DNA of 64,000 bases from Bacteroidales bacterium. Its GTDB lineage: Bacteria > Bacteroidota > Bacteroidia > Bacteroidales > UBA932. Shown in pieces: positions 24,874 to 33,255 of this stretch. Every line of letters starts with the position of its first letter. The stretch's first letter is position 1. The notes under the pieces are model-generated. The model was not told the origin of the DNA. It was given only the letters and a program-made list of their open reading frames with translations, and searched no databases. The stretch is from assembly GCA_009777095.1 (NCBI GenBank), contig WRMN01000008.1:1-64000 (forward strand). The letters run 5' to 3'. The position numbers and the translations under genes were made by a program.

Positions 24874-27318
24874 ATGAAAAAAATCTTATTTATCGCAGCA
24901 ATAGTCGGCGTAACGCTGGCAGGCTGCTCGGACAAGGAAACAGAACTTCCTAAGACCATTAAAGCGGTAGCCGCGCAGAGCGGAGCCATTATTTCCGGAA
25001 CAGCAGGAACGGCAACCTTTGTGCTTACAACTGCCAATATCGCCAACGGACGAACAGGCTCGGTGGCGTGGTTTAGCAGCGCTGCCGGAACAACTTCCGC
25101 AAGCGCGCCTGCGGGCATAAGCGCATCGGTGAGCGCCGTAGCGAACAACGCCGCTACTATTACCATTACCGCTACAACGGCAGCAGCAGCGGGAACTTAT
25201 TACTTTAAGGTAACAATTGACGGAACAAGCTCAACGGTAGCGACACTAACCATAACAGCAGCGCCCACCTACAGCATTAGCGCATCGCCCGACGATCCCT
25301 CTTTCGGCTCGTTGGTAGAAGGCTATACGCAGCCTGCGGCGCAGACCGTAACCATTACCAATACAGGAACTGGCGCGGTAACGCTCAACGCACTGCCTGC
25401 GGTAAGTAACTACACGCTTACAGCGCTTTCGACGACCTCGCTTGCAGCAGGCGCAACCGCTACCTTCACCATACGTCCCGATGCAGGACTTACAGAGGGT
25501 ACGTACAATCCGACTTTCGACGTTACAGGCTCTAACAGCGTAAGCGTAACGATAAGCCCGACCTTTGAGGTAACAGCAGCGCCCACCTACAGCATTAGCG
25601 CATCGCCCGACAATCCGTCTTTCGGCTCGTTGGCAGCAGGTTATACGCAGCCTGCGGCACAGACCATAACCATCACCAATACAGGGAGCGGCGCAATAAC
25701 GCTCAACGCACTGCCTGCGGTAAGCAACTACACGCTTAGTGCGCTTTCGACCACCTCGCTGGCAGCAGGTGCAACAGCCATCTTTACCATTCGCCCCAAT
25801 GCAGGACTTGCAGAGGGCGACTATAACCCAACATTCAACGTTACAGGCTCTAACAGCGTAAGCGTAACGATAAGCCCAACCTTTGAGGTAACAGCAGCGC
25901 TCACTTACGCCATTAGCGCATCGCCCGACAATCCGTCTTTCGGCTCGTTGGCAATAGGCTATACGCAGCCTGCGGCGCAAACCGTAACCATCACCAATAC
26001 AGGAACAGGCGCGGTAACGCTCAACGCGCTGCCTGCGGTAAGCAATTACACCCTTACGGCGCTTTCGACCACCTCGCTGGCAGCAGGTGCAACAGCCATC
26101 TTTACCATTCGCCCCAATGCAGGACTTACGGCGGGTACGTATAACCCCACTTTCGACGTTACAGGCTCTAACAGCGTAAGCGCAACCATCAACCCGACCT
26201 TTACCGTAACCAATGTTCCTGTAACGAGCATTACGCTGACGCCCAACCCGCTGAACGTGATGAAGGACGGTACCGCCAGCTTTACGGTAACAGTATCCCC
26301 CTCCAACGCTTCGGATAAAAGCGTAACATGGGAAACGGCAAGTTCGAACATAACCATTGCGCCAGACGGCACGATAACTGGAGTAAACGCGATAACCGGC
26401 ATTATGGTTACGGCTCGCTCGGTGTCGAACCCCACGGTAACCGGCAGCGCTATTGTAAATGTATTGGCGGCGGCCAGCCAGTTCGAGGTCGACGGCATTT
26501 ACTACAAGTTGATATCGGGCACCAATGTGAAAGTAACCAATCAACAATACTCTGACAATGTGGTGGCCGGAATGTACAATTCCTACAGCGGGGCGGTTGT
26601 GGTGCCTGCAACGGTGGAATACGGAGGTATAACCTACAACGTAACAGGGGTGGGATTCAGTGCGTTTCAGGAATCCGGAACCAACGGGCTGACCTCAGTA
26701 ACCCTGCCCGCAGGCATTACCCTAATAGACAACTCTGCCTTTGGAGGTTGCGCTACGCTTACAACGCTTAACCTGCCGGAAGGGCTATTATCCATAGGCG
26801 CCAATGCTTTTACCCTCTGCACAAACCTCGCATCGCTGCACCTGCCTGCAAGCCTTACCTTTATTAACAACTCGAACGCGGTATTCTCAGGCTGCGAAAA
26901 TCTGAGCATCACCGTTGCCGCGGGAAACACGCGGTTCAGCGTTGACGCAAGCGGCGTCCTCTACGAAGCTCAGAGCGGCAATCCGCAGTACTACGTTCGC
27001 TGGATACCCGAAAAGCTGACCGGCGCCTATACCATACCCGCCGGCGTGGTATCAATCGCAGCTATGGCAATATACAGAAGCAACCTCACGGAAATACGCA
27101 TACCCGCAAGCGTTACATCGATGGATAGTAACAACTTCCACTATTGCGCCAACCTTACTGACCTATGGCTTAACTGGACAGTGCCGCCAACAGGCATCGC
27201 GCCGTCATTCTACGGCACTACGATAGGTAACATCACGCTGTACGTACCTGCGGGAACACTATCCGCCTACGGAGCGCATTCGCTCTGGCAAAACTTCACG
27301 ATGGTGGAACAACCGTAA
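24874..27318 (+). CDS. Large surface lipoprotein with three tandem repeats, Ig-like and BspA-type LRR domains
   Basis: The 814-aa protein starts with lipobox LAGC (Cys18) followed by acidic SDKE, suggesting surface exposure. After an N-terminal region come three copies of a 106-residue beta-sandwich-like unit (from about residue 130 to 447, each with SASPDxPSFGSL and a SLAAGATAxFTI segment). A BIG2-like Ig domain follows (about 450-540), then BspA-type leucine-rich repeats (LRR_5, about 600-800, with LPxGLxSIGxNAF motifs). Such proteins are adhesins or surface-exposed binders; the ligand is unknown. The gene is GC-richer than its surroundings. Confidence 0.88.
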   Translation: MKKILFIAAIVGVTLAGCSDKETELPKTIKAVAAQSGAIISGTAGTATFVLTTANIANGRTGSVAWFSSAAGTTSASAPAGISASVSAVANNAATITITATTAAAAGTYYFKVTIDGTSSTVATLTITAAPTYSISASPDDPSFGSLVEGYTQPAAQTVTITNTGTGAVTLNALPAVSNYTLTALSTTSLAAGATATFTIRPDAGLTEGTYNPTFDVTGSNSVSVTISPTFEVTAAPTYSISASPDNPSFGSLAAGYTQPAAQTITITNTGSGAITLNALPAVSNYTLSALSTTSLAAGATAIFTIRPNAGLAEGDYNPTFNVTGSNSVSVTISPTFEVTAALTYAISASPDNPSFGSLAIGYTQPAAQTVTITNTGTGAVTLNALPAVSNYTLTALSTTSLAAGATAIFTIRPNAGLTAGTYNPTFDVTGSNSVSATINPTFTVTNVPVTSITLTPNPLNVMKDGTASFTVTVSPSNASDKSVTWETASSNITIAPDGTITGVNAITGIMVTARSVSNPTVTGSAIVNVLAAASQFEVDGIYYKLISGTNVKVTNQQYSDNVVAGMYNSYSGAVVVPATVEYGGITYNVTGVGFSAFQESGTNGLTSVTLPAGITLIDNSAFGGCATLTTLNLPEGLLSIGANAFTLCTNLASLHLPASLTFINNSNAVFSGCENLSITVAAGNTRFSVDASGVLYEAQSGNPQYYVRWIPEKLTGAYTIPAGVVSIAAMAIYRSNLTEIRIPASVTSMDSNNFHYCANLTDLWLNWTVPPTGIAPSFYGTTIGNITLYVPAGTLSAYGAHSLWQNFTMVEQP
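25261..26214 (+). repeat. Three tandem 318-bp coding repeats
   Basis: Units start at 25261, 25579 and 25897, an exact 318-bp period (106 codons). Copies 2 and 3 share a long identical stretch (around 25741-25809 and 26059-26127), pointing to recent exchange between them. Confidence 0.9.
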
Positions 27319-27319
27319 A

Positions 27320-27462
27320 TAGTGGTTAGTGATTAGTTGTTAGTGGTTAGTTATGAATTATGAGTTATGGGTTATGAATTATGAGTTGGCTGCGCACCCT
27401 CTACCTAAATAGCTAATTATTTATTAACCACTAACCACTGATAACTAAAAACTAATCACTAA
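27320..27462. repeat. Intergenic repeat, copy 1 (upstream of the PIN module)
   Basis: Made of TTAGTG-type units on the left, TTATGAR-type units in the middle and complementary CACTAA-type units on the right, so the whole can fold back. Its first 78 bases (27320-27397) are identical to 28202-28279. Confidence 0.85.
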
Positions 27463-27490
27463 AAAAACTTTGTAATTGGGGAAAAAGTGC

Positions 27491-27498
27491 TATCTTTG
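27491..27498 (+). promoter_or_regulatory. Promoter of the PIN toxin-antitoxin pair
   Basis: TATCTTTG with a TTTG at 27469-27472, 18 bases upstream, gives a good -33/-7 pair. The ATG follows at 27525. Confidence 0.7.
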
Positions 27499-27524
27499 CG
27501 GGGTGAATTTAAAATGTAAGGATA

Positions 27525-27755
27525 ATGAAAACAATAGTAGCAAATCCGCCGTTGAATGCAACACAGTTGTTTGTGTTACAGACCTTTGCAACAGCAAGAA
27601 ATGAACAGGAAAGAGAAGAATTAACTTCTTTGTACCTTGATTACATACAGCAAAAATTAGACAAGTCGGCAAATGAATTTTGGGATAGCCAAAATTTGGA
27701 CAATACAAAAATGGAAGAATTAATGTATGGTCATTTGCGTTCTTCTAAAAAATGA
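27525..27755 (+). CDS. Putative antitoxin of a PIN-type toxin-antitoxin module
   Basis: The 76-aa, mostly helical and charged protein is encoded directly before a PIN-domain gene and overlaps it by 4 bases (ATGA), the layout of type II toxin-antitoxin operons. The N-terminal half holds a NATQLFVLQTFATA stretch and the C-terminal half an acidic/amphipathic region, which could wrap the toxin. I do not recognise the family, and no clear DNA-binding fold can be asserted. The role is inferred from position and size. Confidence 0.65.
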   Translation: MKTIVANPPLNATQLFVLQTFATARNEQEREELTSLYLDYIQQKLDKSANEFWDSQNLDNTKMEELMYGHLRSSKK

Positions 27756-28162
27756 AAATCGTATTAGACACAAATTGCTTGCTGCCCGCGGTTTTTCCAC
27801 GTTCAATTTATAACTGGATATGGCAGTCTTTTCGCGACGCAGATTTTACATTATGCTATTCTAACGAAATAATTGTAGAATACGAAGAATTGCTGTCAAA
27901 TCTTTATCGTTCTGATATTGTTGACAATATTATGTTTTTACTTTTGAACTCTCACAATGTGGAAAAAGTTATTTCCTATTTTCGTTGGAATTTAATTGCT
28001 GCCGACCCTGACGATAATAAGTTTGTAGATTGCGCGTTTAATGCCGGCGCTGATTTTATTGTTACCAACGACAAACACTTCAATGTGTTGAAAAATATTG
28101 ATTTTCCAAAAATAAACATCGTTGATATTGAGACTTTTAAGAATATCATTTCGGCAAAATGA
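27752..28162 (+). CDS. PIN-domain ribonuclease toxin
   Basis: The 136-aa protein is a PIN nuclease of the COG1569 type. Acidic metal-binding residues are in order: D6 in VLDTNCLL, E43 in the NEIIVEYEELL helix, D93 in DPDDNKFVDCA and D107 in VTNDKHF. PIN toxins cut RNA, often tRNA or rRNA, when freed from their antitoxin. The gene overlaps the small upstream gene by 4 bases. The pair lies between two copies of a roughly 140-bp repeat. The specific RNA target cannot be told. Confidence 0.88.
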   Translation: MKIVLDTNCLLPAVFPRSIYNWIWQSFRDADFTLCYSNEIIVEYEELLSNLYRSDIVDNIMFLLLNSHNVEKVISYFRWNLIAADPDDNKFVDCAFNAGADFIVTNDKHFNVLKNIDFPKINIVDIETFKNIISAK

Positions 28163-28201
28163 TTATTACTCTAAAACTACCTCATTCAAGCCATAGCAAA
28201 T

Positions 28202-28345
28202 TAGTGGTTAGTGATTAGTTGTTAGTGGTTAGTTATGAATTATGAGTTATGGGTTATGAATTATGAGTTGGCTGCGCACTCTCTACCTAAATAGCTATTA
28301 TTTATTAACCACTAATCACTAACAACTGACAACTAACAACTAATT
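28202..28345. repeat. Intergenic repeat, copy 2 (downstream of the PIN module)
   Basis: Same orientation and structure as 27320-27462, with 78 identical bases at its left end and a few changes and an indel after that. The right end has further CAACTAA-type units complementary to the left end. Confidence 0.85.
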
Positions 28346-28368
28346 TAGTGGTTTATGCGAAATTTTTG

Positions 28369-28376
28369 TATCTTTG
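28369..28376 (+). promoter_or_regulatory. Promoter -7 element for DUF4476 gene
   Basis: TATCTTTG lies 17 bases before the ATG at 28393. Confidence 0.7.
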
Positions 28377-28392
28377 TGCTTAAAATAAAATT

Positions 28393-29274
28393 ATGAAAAA
28401 AATCAGTTTACTTCTTCTTTTCGGCATTTTAACGCTCTCGCTATTTGCTCAAAACGGCGTGCTGACGATAACTTCGGCTTCTCCGAATCAGAGATTTTGG
28501 CTGTTTATTGACGATGTGCTGCAAAACCAGTATTCTACTAATTCTATTCAAATTCAGCAGTTAGAGTTAAAGCAATATAAAGTACGCGTTGAAATGGATA
28601 ATCCTGCAGGAAATTGCGTGGGGCAAAAACTGTTGATTGCTTTTGCGCCCAACAGTAATGTATATTTGGTTAATTCCGACAGGTCGGGCAAGATGTCTTT
28701 AGAAAAATCAAGGGCTACAGTATATCCTGTTTTTGTGCAAAGCCTTATTATGCCCGATTATTCTTATTATTCCGAATACCAACAATTCTTGTATCCGGGA
28801 TTTGACAGCAGGGCTGTTTATGGAAAGGATAACCAATCAAGAGGCGCTTCGTATCAAGGGTATCAGCATAGTCGCCAAGGGAACGCTCGGATTGTTACGC
28901 CGCCGACTCCACCTGTGGCGCCTCCTCCTCCAATGCCGACTCAGAGAGGATATGGAAACACTCCTCCCGCCGAATATGGACATTCGCCCTGTATTCCCCA
29001 AGTCGATTTTACCCGTATGCTTTCCACCATTCAAAAGGAAACTTTTGAGAATACCAAGTTGACGGTAGCGAAACAGATAACATCATACAACATGTTATGT
29101 GCTACGCAGATAGCGCAAATATGTAATTTGTTTACTTATGAAAATTCAAAATTGGAGTATGCTAAATATGCCTATTCCTACTGTTCGGATAAAAATAATT
29201 ATTATTTGATAAATGATGTTTTCTCTTATTCTTCCTCAAAAGAAGAGTTAAATAAATTTATTTCGCGGCGCTAA
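28393..29274 (+). CDS. Secreted DUF4476 protein
   Basis: The 293-aa protein has a signal peptide ending near LFAQ, an N-terminal domain of about 100 residues resembling the PEGA-like/beta-rich part found in these proteins, a Pro-rich linker (about 174-193), and a C-terminal DUF4476 domain (about 200-290) with repeated helices (FENTKLTVAKQ, FTYENSKLEYAK). DUF4476 is a Bacteroidota-specific domain of unknown function, found in exported proteins. It has its own promoter and converges with the MauE-Trx gene. Confidence 0.85.
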   Translation: MKKISLLLLFGILTLSLFAQNGVLTITSASPNQRFWLFIDDVLQNQYSTNSIQIQQLELKQYKVRVEMDNPAGNCVGQKLLIAFAPNSNVYLVNSDRSGKMSLEKSRATVYPVFVQSLIMPDYSYYSEYQQFLYPGFDSRAVYGKDNQSRGASYQGYQHSRQGNARIVTPPTPPVAPPPPMPTQRGYGNTPPAEYGHSPCIPQVDFTRMLSTIQKETFENTKLTVAKQITSYNMLCATQIAQICNLFTYENSKLEYAKYAYSYCSDKNNYYLINDVFSYSSSKEELNKFISRR

Positions 29275-29295
29275 GCGGTTTTAAGCATGAACAAC

Positions 29296-30204
29296 TTAGT
29301 CTATTTTAACAAGTAGTTGCCGTAGCAGAACGGCGCAGGGCAGCAGTCCTCGTATTTCCATTTTTATAATTCCATTTTTAATATAATAGGAAACAGGAAA
29401 TCGATTGGTCAATCGGAAAAGCTGCTTAGGAGGATAATTGACTATGGTGAAATCGGGTTGGAAGATTTCTTTAAACCTTTCCATACCTGAAGTATCAATA
29501 ACAAATGAAATAGCCAGCACCTTATCTACAACTCCCTGTCTTTCATACTGCTTCAGATTTTCTATAGAATTAAAGCAATGGGGACATGAATAGGAAAAGG
29601 CAAATACCAAATAGCTCGAATCTTTGGCGGGATTCAGAAATTCGCCCAATACCGTATCGTGGACGGTCTTATTGATATGCCTCCCTTTGGTAATGTAATG
29701 CGTGTCATTATTATTTTGTCCCGTATAAGTATATCCTGTAGTAAAGCATACGGCGCACAATATAGCGGCCATGATAATAATTTCGCTCTTGCCGACAGTT
29801 TTATACGAATGTTTAGTTTTTATAAAAACATACAACAGAATGCCGATTAAAATGATATTTCGCAGACCGGTAAAAAAGGGCGATAGATTTAGCAATGAAA
29901 AATATCCAAAACACCCACAGTCGGTAATATTCTTAAAAAAATATCCATAACAATATCCGGCCGACAAAACAGCGACAAAACAAAGCGCCAATAGACTTAT
30001 TTGCCTTAGTCGGAAGCAGAAAAACAATAACAAGCCAAGCGCTACTTCCACCATAATAAGAAGCGGGGCAAAAAAGGCTAAGGCATCGAATCCGTATTGT
30101 GCAAGTATTTGAGAAAATTCGTAGGCGACTATCGACTTCCCTATGCCCGAAACTAAAAATACTACCCCCACAAGTGAGGATAGTATTTGTACCGGTTTGT
30201 TCAT
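29296..30204 (-). CDS. MauE/DoxX-type membrane protein fused to a thioredoxin-like domain
   Basis: The 302-aa protein has about four TM helices (7-25, 43-63, 68-90, 113-130), with the Cys pair C96/C98 in DCGCFG typical of MauE/DoxX redox partners. Another hydrophobic segment follows (about 141-158), then a periplasmic thioredoxin fold with active-site C207-P-H-C210. The membrane pair could pass electrons to or from the CPHC site, a self-contained disulfide exchange system. It starts 4 bases after a small lipoprotein gene with four extra cysteines, a possible client. Direction (oxidase or reductase) is not known. Confidence 0.82.
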   Translation of the reverse strand: MNKPVQILSSLVGVVFLVSGIGKSIVAYEFSQILAQYGFDALAFFAPLLIMVEVALGLLLFFCFRLRQISLLALCFVAVLSAGYCYGYFFKNITDCGCFGYFSLLNLSPFFTGLRNIILIGILLYVFIKTKHSYKTVGKSEIIIMAAILCAVCFTTGYTYTGQNNNDTHYITKGRHINKTVHDTVLGEFLNPAKDSSYLVFAFSYSCPHCFNSIENLKQYERQGVVDKVLAISFVIDTSGMERFKEIFQPDFTIVNYPPKQLFRLTNRFPVSYYIKNGIIKMEIRGLLPCAVLLRQLLVKID

Positions 30205-30208
30205 TGTT

Positions 30209-30451
30209 CTATTTACAGGTTATCGTTCCGCCTTCATCCATAAACAGTTCAAATAGCACTTGTAATTCATTGCAAGTAGAGATGCCATACTCGCCAAGTT
30301 CTGCTTTTGAAATTGTTTCTGTTTCTTTGTTCCCATATTCATCAGTATAGGTACAGGTACAACCATCGCTGTCTTTTGAGCAGGAAACAGCTATAAAACC
30401 TGCAATTAAAAGGCTAAGGCAGCCTACTAATAAAATAATTCTTTTTTTCAT
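30209..30451 (-). CDS. Small cysteine-rich lipoprotein
   Basis: The 80-aa precursor has a lipoprotein signal with lipobox AVSC (Cys24), followed by SKDSDG. The mature peptide of about 56 residues holds four more cysteines, C31, C33, C60 and C79, enough for two disulfides. The gene is first in an operon with the MauE-thioredoxin gene (4-base gap) and has a clear promoter. No family is recognised. Its link to the redox protein is inferred from position and cysteine content. Confidence 0.75.
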   Translation of the reverse strand: MKKRIILLVGCLSLLIAGFIAVSCSKDSDGCTCTYTDEYGNKETETISKAELGEYGISTCNELQVLFELFMDEGGTITCK

Positions 30452-30496
30452 ATCATTTTGTGTTTATGTTTGATTCTAATTTCATTCCTTGGAGGG

Positions 30497-30504
30497 CAAA
30501 GGTA
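30497..30504 (-). promoter_or_regulatory. Promoter -7 element for the small lipoprotein/MauE-Trx operon
   Basis: TACCTTTG on the minus strand, 45 bases before the ATG at 30451. Confidence 0.7.
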
Positions 30505-30559
30505 AGATTTATTTTTTAACTTGCAATTTTTTTCAATTATGAATATTTTCCGATTTCCG

Positions 30560-31417
30560 CTACAAGCCCTCCAAATAGCGCTTTACTTCAGCTAAAAGCC
30601 ATAAAGGGGTGGAGGTGGCGCCGCTGAGGCCTACGCGGTCGTTGGCGGTAAACCATTCGGGACGGAGCTCCTCGGCCTTGCTGATGAAGTAGCTGTTCGG
30701 ATTAGTTTCTTCGCATACCTGATACAAAAATTTTCCGTTGGAAGAATTTTGTCCGGCGACAAATACAATTTTGTCGAACTTCCGGCAAAACTCTTGCAGC
30801 ACGGGCTTCCGATGGGCTACCGAACGGCATATCGTATTCTTAACATTCACCTCAATGCCGGCCTGCAGCAAGGCTTCTACTATCTGTTGAAATTTATCGA
30901 GCGATTGCGTGGTTTGGCTGTATAAGGTGATTTTTCGAGACATGGCATTCGTGTCCAACTCTTCTAATTCGTTAAACACCACCAAATCGTTATTGATATA
31001 ACCCGCAATAGCTACAACCTCGGGGTGAGTTGCCTTTCCGTATAAATAAATAGCTTCACCAGCATGGTACGAACGCTCTATTTGCTTTTGCAATCCGGTT
31101 ACAATAGGACAGGTAGCATCAATAATTTCGTTGTTGTTATTGTGAGCAGTCGTATAGCTATCGGGAGGCTCGCCGTGGGCGCGAAACAAAATCCGCTTAC
31201 CATGCAGGTGCTGTAAACGGGCAATCGGAATGCTTTGCAGTCCCAGATTTCTCAGCCGAGTGTTTTCTTCTTCGTTATGTACTAATTCTCCTAAAGAATA
31301 AAGCGGTTGTCCATTGGCTAAGGCTGCTTCGGCCTTATTAATGGCATTGATTACGCCAAAACAAAACCCTGCCGAAGGGTCGGTTTCTACGTATAAATGA
31401 AGGGTTGTTGCCACCAT
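30560..31417 (-). CDS. ispH: 4-hydroxy-3-methylbut-2-enyl diphosphate reductase
   Basis: The 285-aa iron-sulfur enzyme makes IPP and DMAPP in the last step of the MEP isoprenoid pathway. The three cluster cysteines are present: C19 (GFCFGV), C103 (DATCPIV) and C197 (NTICRS). Substrate-binding His residues H47, H81 and H131 and the SGATSTP motif near the C-terminus are also there. The ATG is only 12 bases after the end of the tRNA-Ser gene on the same strand, and no promoter is seen between them, so ispH is probably read through from the tRNA promoter. Confidence 0.96.
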   Translation of the reverse strand: MVATTLHLYVETDPSAGFCFGVINAINKAEAALANGQPLYSLGELVHNEEENTRLRNLGLQSIPIARLQHLHGKRILFRAHGEPPDSYTTAHNNNNEIIDATCPIVTGLQKQIERSYHAGEAIYLYGKATHPEVVAIAGYINNDLVVFNELEELDTNAMSRKITLYSQTTQSLDKFQQIVEALLQAGIEVNVKNTICRSVAHRKPVLQEFCRKFDKIVFVAGQNSSNGKFLYQVCEETNPNSYFISKAEELRPEWFTANDRVGLSGATSTPLWLLAEVKRYLEGL

Positions 31418-31429
31418 TTAAAGGATAAG

Positions 31430-31517
31430 CGGAAAGAATGGGATTCGAACCCATGAAGCCCTTTTGGAGCTTACACACTTTCCAGGCGTGCGCCTTCGAC
31501 CACTCGGCCATCTTTCC
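31430..31517 (-). tRNA. tRNA-Ser(GGA)
   Basis: The 88-base gene folds as a cloverleaf with a 7-bp acceptor stem (GGAAAGA/TCTTTCC), D arm, anticodon loop CTGGAAA giving GGA, a long variable arm as in serine tRNAs, and the TTCGAAT T-loop. Discriminator base G is at 31430. The 3' CCA is not encoded. It is followed 12 bases later by ispH. Confidence 0.96.
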
Positions 31518-31528
31518 GATTAATAATG

Positions 31529-31536
31529 CAAAGGTA
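31529..31536 (-). promoter_or_regulatory. Promoter -7 element for tRNA-Ser (and ispH)
   Basis: TACCTTTG on the minus strand, 11 bases before the tRNA 5' end. It is back to back with the radC promoter at 31558-31565. Confidence 0.7.
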
Positions 31537-31557
31537 ACAAAAATTGTAAAAATTTAC

Positions 31558-31565
31558 TAACTTTG
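31558..31565 (+). promoter_or_regulatory. Promoter -7 element for radC operon
   Basis: TAACTTTG lies 22 bases before the ATG at 31588. Confidence 0.65.
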
Positions 31566-31587
31566 CCAATTATTTTACGCCACTCGT

Positions 31588-32277
31588 ATGATTAACACAC
31601 TAAAATTAAAAGAATGGAGTGCTGACGATAAGCCTCGTGAGAAATTTTTGCTTAAAGGACCTGCTGCTCTTAGCGACACCGAGCTGATAGCATTAGTATT
31701 ACGCTCAGGAACACCGCCATATCCTGTACAGGATATAGCTAAACAGATTATGGCCGAAGCCAATAATAGTCTGAAAACGCTGAAACGCTTGCCGTTACAA
31801 CAGTTTCAACAAATCAAAGGCGTTGGCACAGCTAAAGCGGTAAGTATTTTAGCTGCTTTTGAGTTGGGGCAAAGAGCTATCGGCAACGAAACAGTGAAGG
31901 AGCAGCCCATCGCCAAAAGTCAAGATGTATATAACTTAATGGCGCCTATAATCAGGGATTTAGACTATGAAGAGTTTTGGATATTAGCCCTTAACGGAGC
32001 CAATAAAGTGGTGGCAAAACAAAAAATCGGACAGGGAGGTGTGAACATAACAGTGGCAGATCCCAAAATTATATTTAAATTTGCACTTGAAAATTTGGCA
32101 ACAGGAATTATTTTGGTGCATAACCACCCGTCGGGTAATAATATTCCGAGTAACGAGGATAAGTTGCTCACCCACAGGCTTAGGGAAGCCGGAAAGTTAT
32201 TAACGGTGAATGTTATAGACCATATAATCATTGCCGGCAACAGTTATTACAGTTTTATTGAAAATGAACTAACATAA
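31588..32277 (+). CDS. radC: RadC/MPN-domain protein
   Basis: The 229-aa protein has an N-terminal UPF0758 region with a helix-hairpin-helix (QIKGVGTAKA, about 75-84) and a C-terminal MPN/JAMM-like domain with H178, H180 and D191 in the HNHPSGN..SNED motif. Despite its name, a role in DNA repair is not established; the JAMM-like site suggests a metalloprotein. The last base of its stop codon is the first of the next ATG, so it is coupled to gtrA. Confidence 0.93.
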   Translation: MINTLKLKEWSADDKPREKFLLKGPAALSDTELIALVLRSGTPPYPVQDIAKQIMAEANNSLKTLKRLPLQQFQQIKGVGTAKAVSILAAFELGQRAIGNETVKEQPIAKSQDVYNLMAPIIRDLDYEEFWILALNGANKVVAKQKIGQGGVNITVADPKIIFKFALENLATGIILVHNHPSGNNIPSNEDKLLTHRLREAGKLLTVNVIDHIIIAGNSYYSFIENELT

Positions 32278-32666
32278 TGGAAAACTTAGAACACTTTTTT
32301 TGGTTGTTTTTAAAATTCGCAGCAGTAGGCGGCAGCGGTGTTGTTGTTGACTTCAGCATCACTTATTTATTGAAAGAAAAAGCTAACATCAATCGTTATA
32401 TTGCTAATTCTGTAGGATTTATAACTGCGGCTACTACCAACTATTTTCTTAATCGGTGGTGGACTTTCCAAAGCGAGAATCCGCAAATAACGAAGGAATA
32501 CCTTAGCTTTTTTGTCATTGCTTTAATTGGACTGCTTATTAATAATCTCATGCTCTATATCTTTCATGAAAAGTCCAAACTTAATTTCTATTTGGCTAAA
32601 TTAATGGCTATTGGAATTGTAACACTGTGGAATTTTTTAATGAATTATTTTTTCACATTTTCATAA
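32277..32666 (+). CDS. GtrA family membrane protein
   Basis: The 129-aa protein has four predicted TM helices and the GtrA-like pattern: an N-terminal FLKFAAVGGSG segment and NYFLNRWWTF after TM2. GtrA proteins are thought to help move undecaprenyl-linked sugars across the inner membrane for surface glycan modification. Start and the radC stop share one base. gldD follows after 12 bases. Confidence 0.88.
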   Translation: MENLEHFFWLFLKFAAVGGSGVVVDFSITYLLKEKANINRYIANSVGFITAATTNYFLNRWWTFQSENPQITKEYLSFFVIALIGLLINNLMLYIFHEKSKLNFYLAKLMAIGIVTLWNFLMNYFFTFS

Positions 32667-32678
32667 TTAATGTGATTA

Positions 32679-33254
32679 ATGAAAGCTTATTCGATTTACA
32701 TATTGTTTTTTGTACTGCTGTCAGCTTGCAACAACAGTTCAACGCCAAGGCCTAATGGTTATATGCGCATTGATTTGCCGGAAAAAGCGTACCGCCTGTT
32801 CGACAGCACAGGTTATCCTTATCGCTTCGAATGCCCTGCTTACGCACAAATAATCCCCGATACCGAAAGTTACAATTATGAGCCATTTTGGATAAACATG
32901 AAACTTCCTGCGAAGGCCACGCTCCACCTTAGTTATAAAAAGGTAAACAATAACCTTACTGCTATGCTTGACGATACTGATAATTTCGTGTACCGACATG
33001 TGGTTAAAGCAGACGCCATTATCGAATCAACTTTCCAAATTAAGGATAGAAAAGTGTTTGGCATAATCTATGAAATCGGAGGTAATGCGGCCTCGTCTGT
33101 GCAATTTTATGCTACTGACAGTAGTCGGCATTTCTTGCGCGGCGCCTTATATTTTAACGAAACGCCCAATCATGAATTTCTGGCGCCCATGATTAAGTAT
33201 TACACGGCCGATATTTTTCATTTATTGGAAACTTTAGTCTGGAAACAAAAATAA
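32679..33254 (+). CDS. gldD: Gliding motility-associated lipoprotein GldD
   Basis: The 191-aa lipoprotein has lipobox LSAC (Cys17) and the GldD pattern: PRPNGYMRIDLPEKAY near the N-terminus of the mature chain, then a beta-rich domain with YEPFWINMKLP and the late FLRGALYFNETPN segment. GldD is needed for gliding in Flavobacterium and is associated with the type IX secretion machinery; it is also kept in non-gliding Bacteroidota. A PPTase gene starts one base after its stop, a neighbour often seen with gldD. Confidence 0.92.
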   Translation: MKAYSIYILFFVLLSACNNSSTPRPNGYMRIDLPEKAYRLFDSTGYPYRFECPAYAQIIPDTESYNYEPFWINMKLPAKATLHLSYKKVNNNLTAMLDDTDNFVYRHVVKADAIIESTFQIKDRKVFGIIYEIGGNAASSVQFYATDSSRHFLRGALYFNETPNHEFLAPMIKYYTADIFHLLETLVWKQK

Positions 33255-33255
33255 G

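Noticed and set aside
25246-26547. 433-codon open frame on the minus strand, rich in Cys, Arg and Tyr
   Set aside because: It is antisense to the tandem repeats of the large lipoprotein gene. Its composition is an artefact of the repeated GC-rich codons, and it has no promoter or family match.
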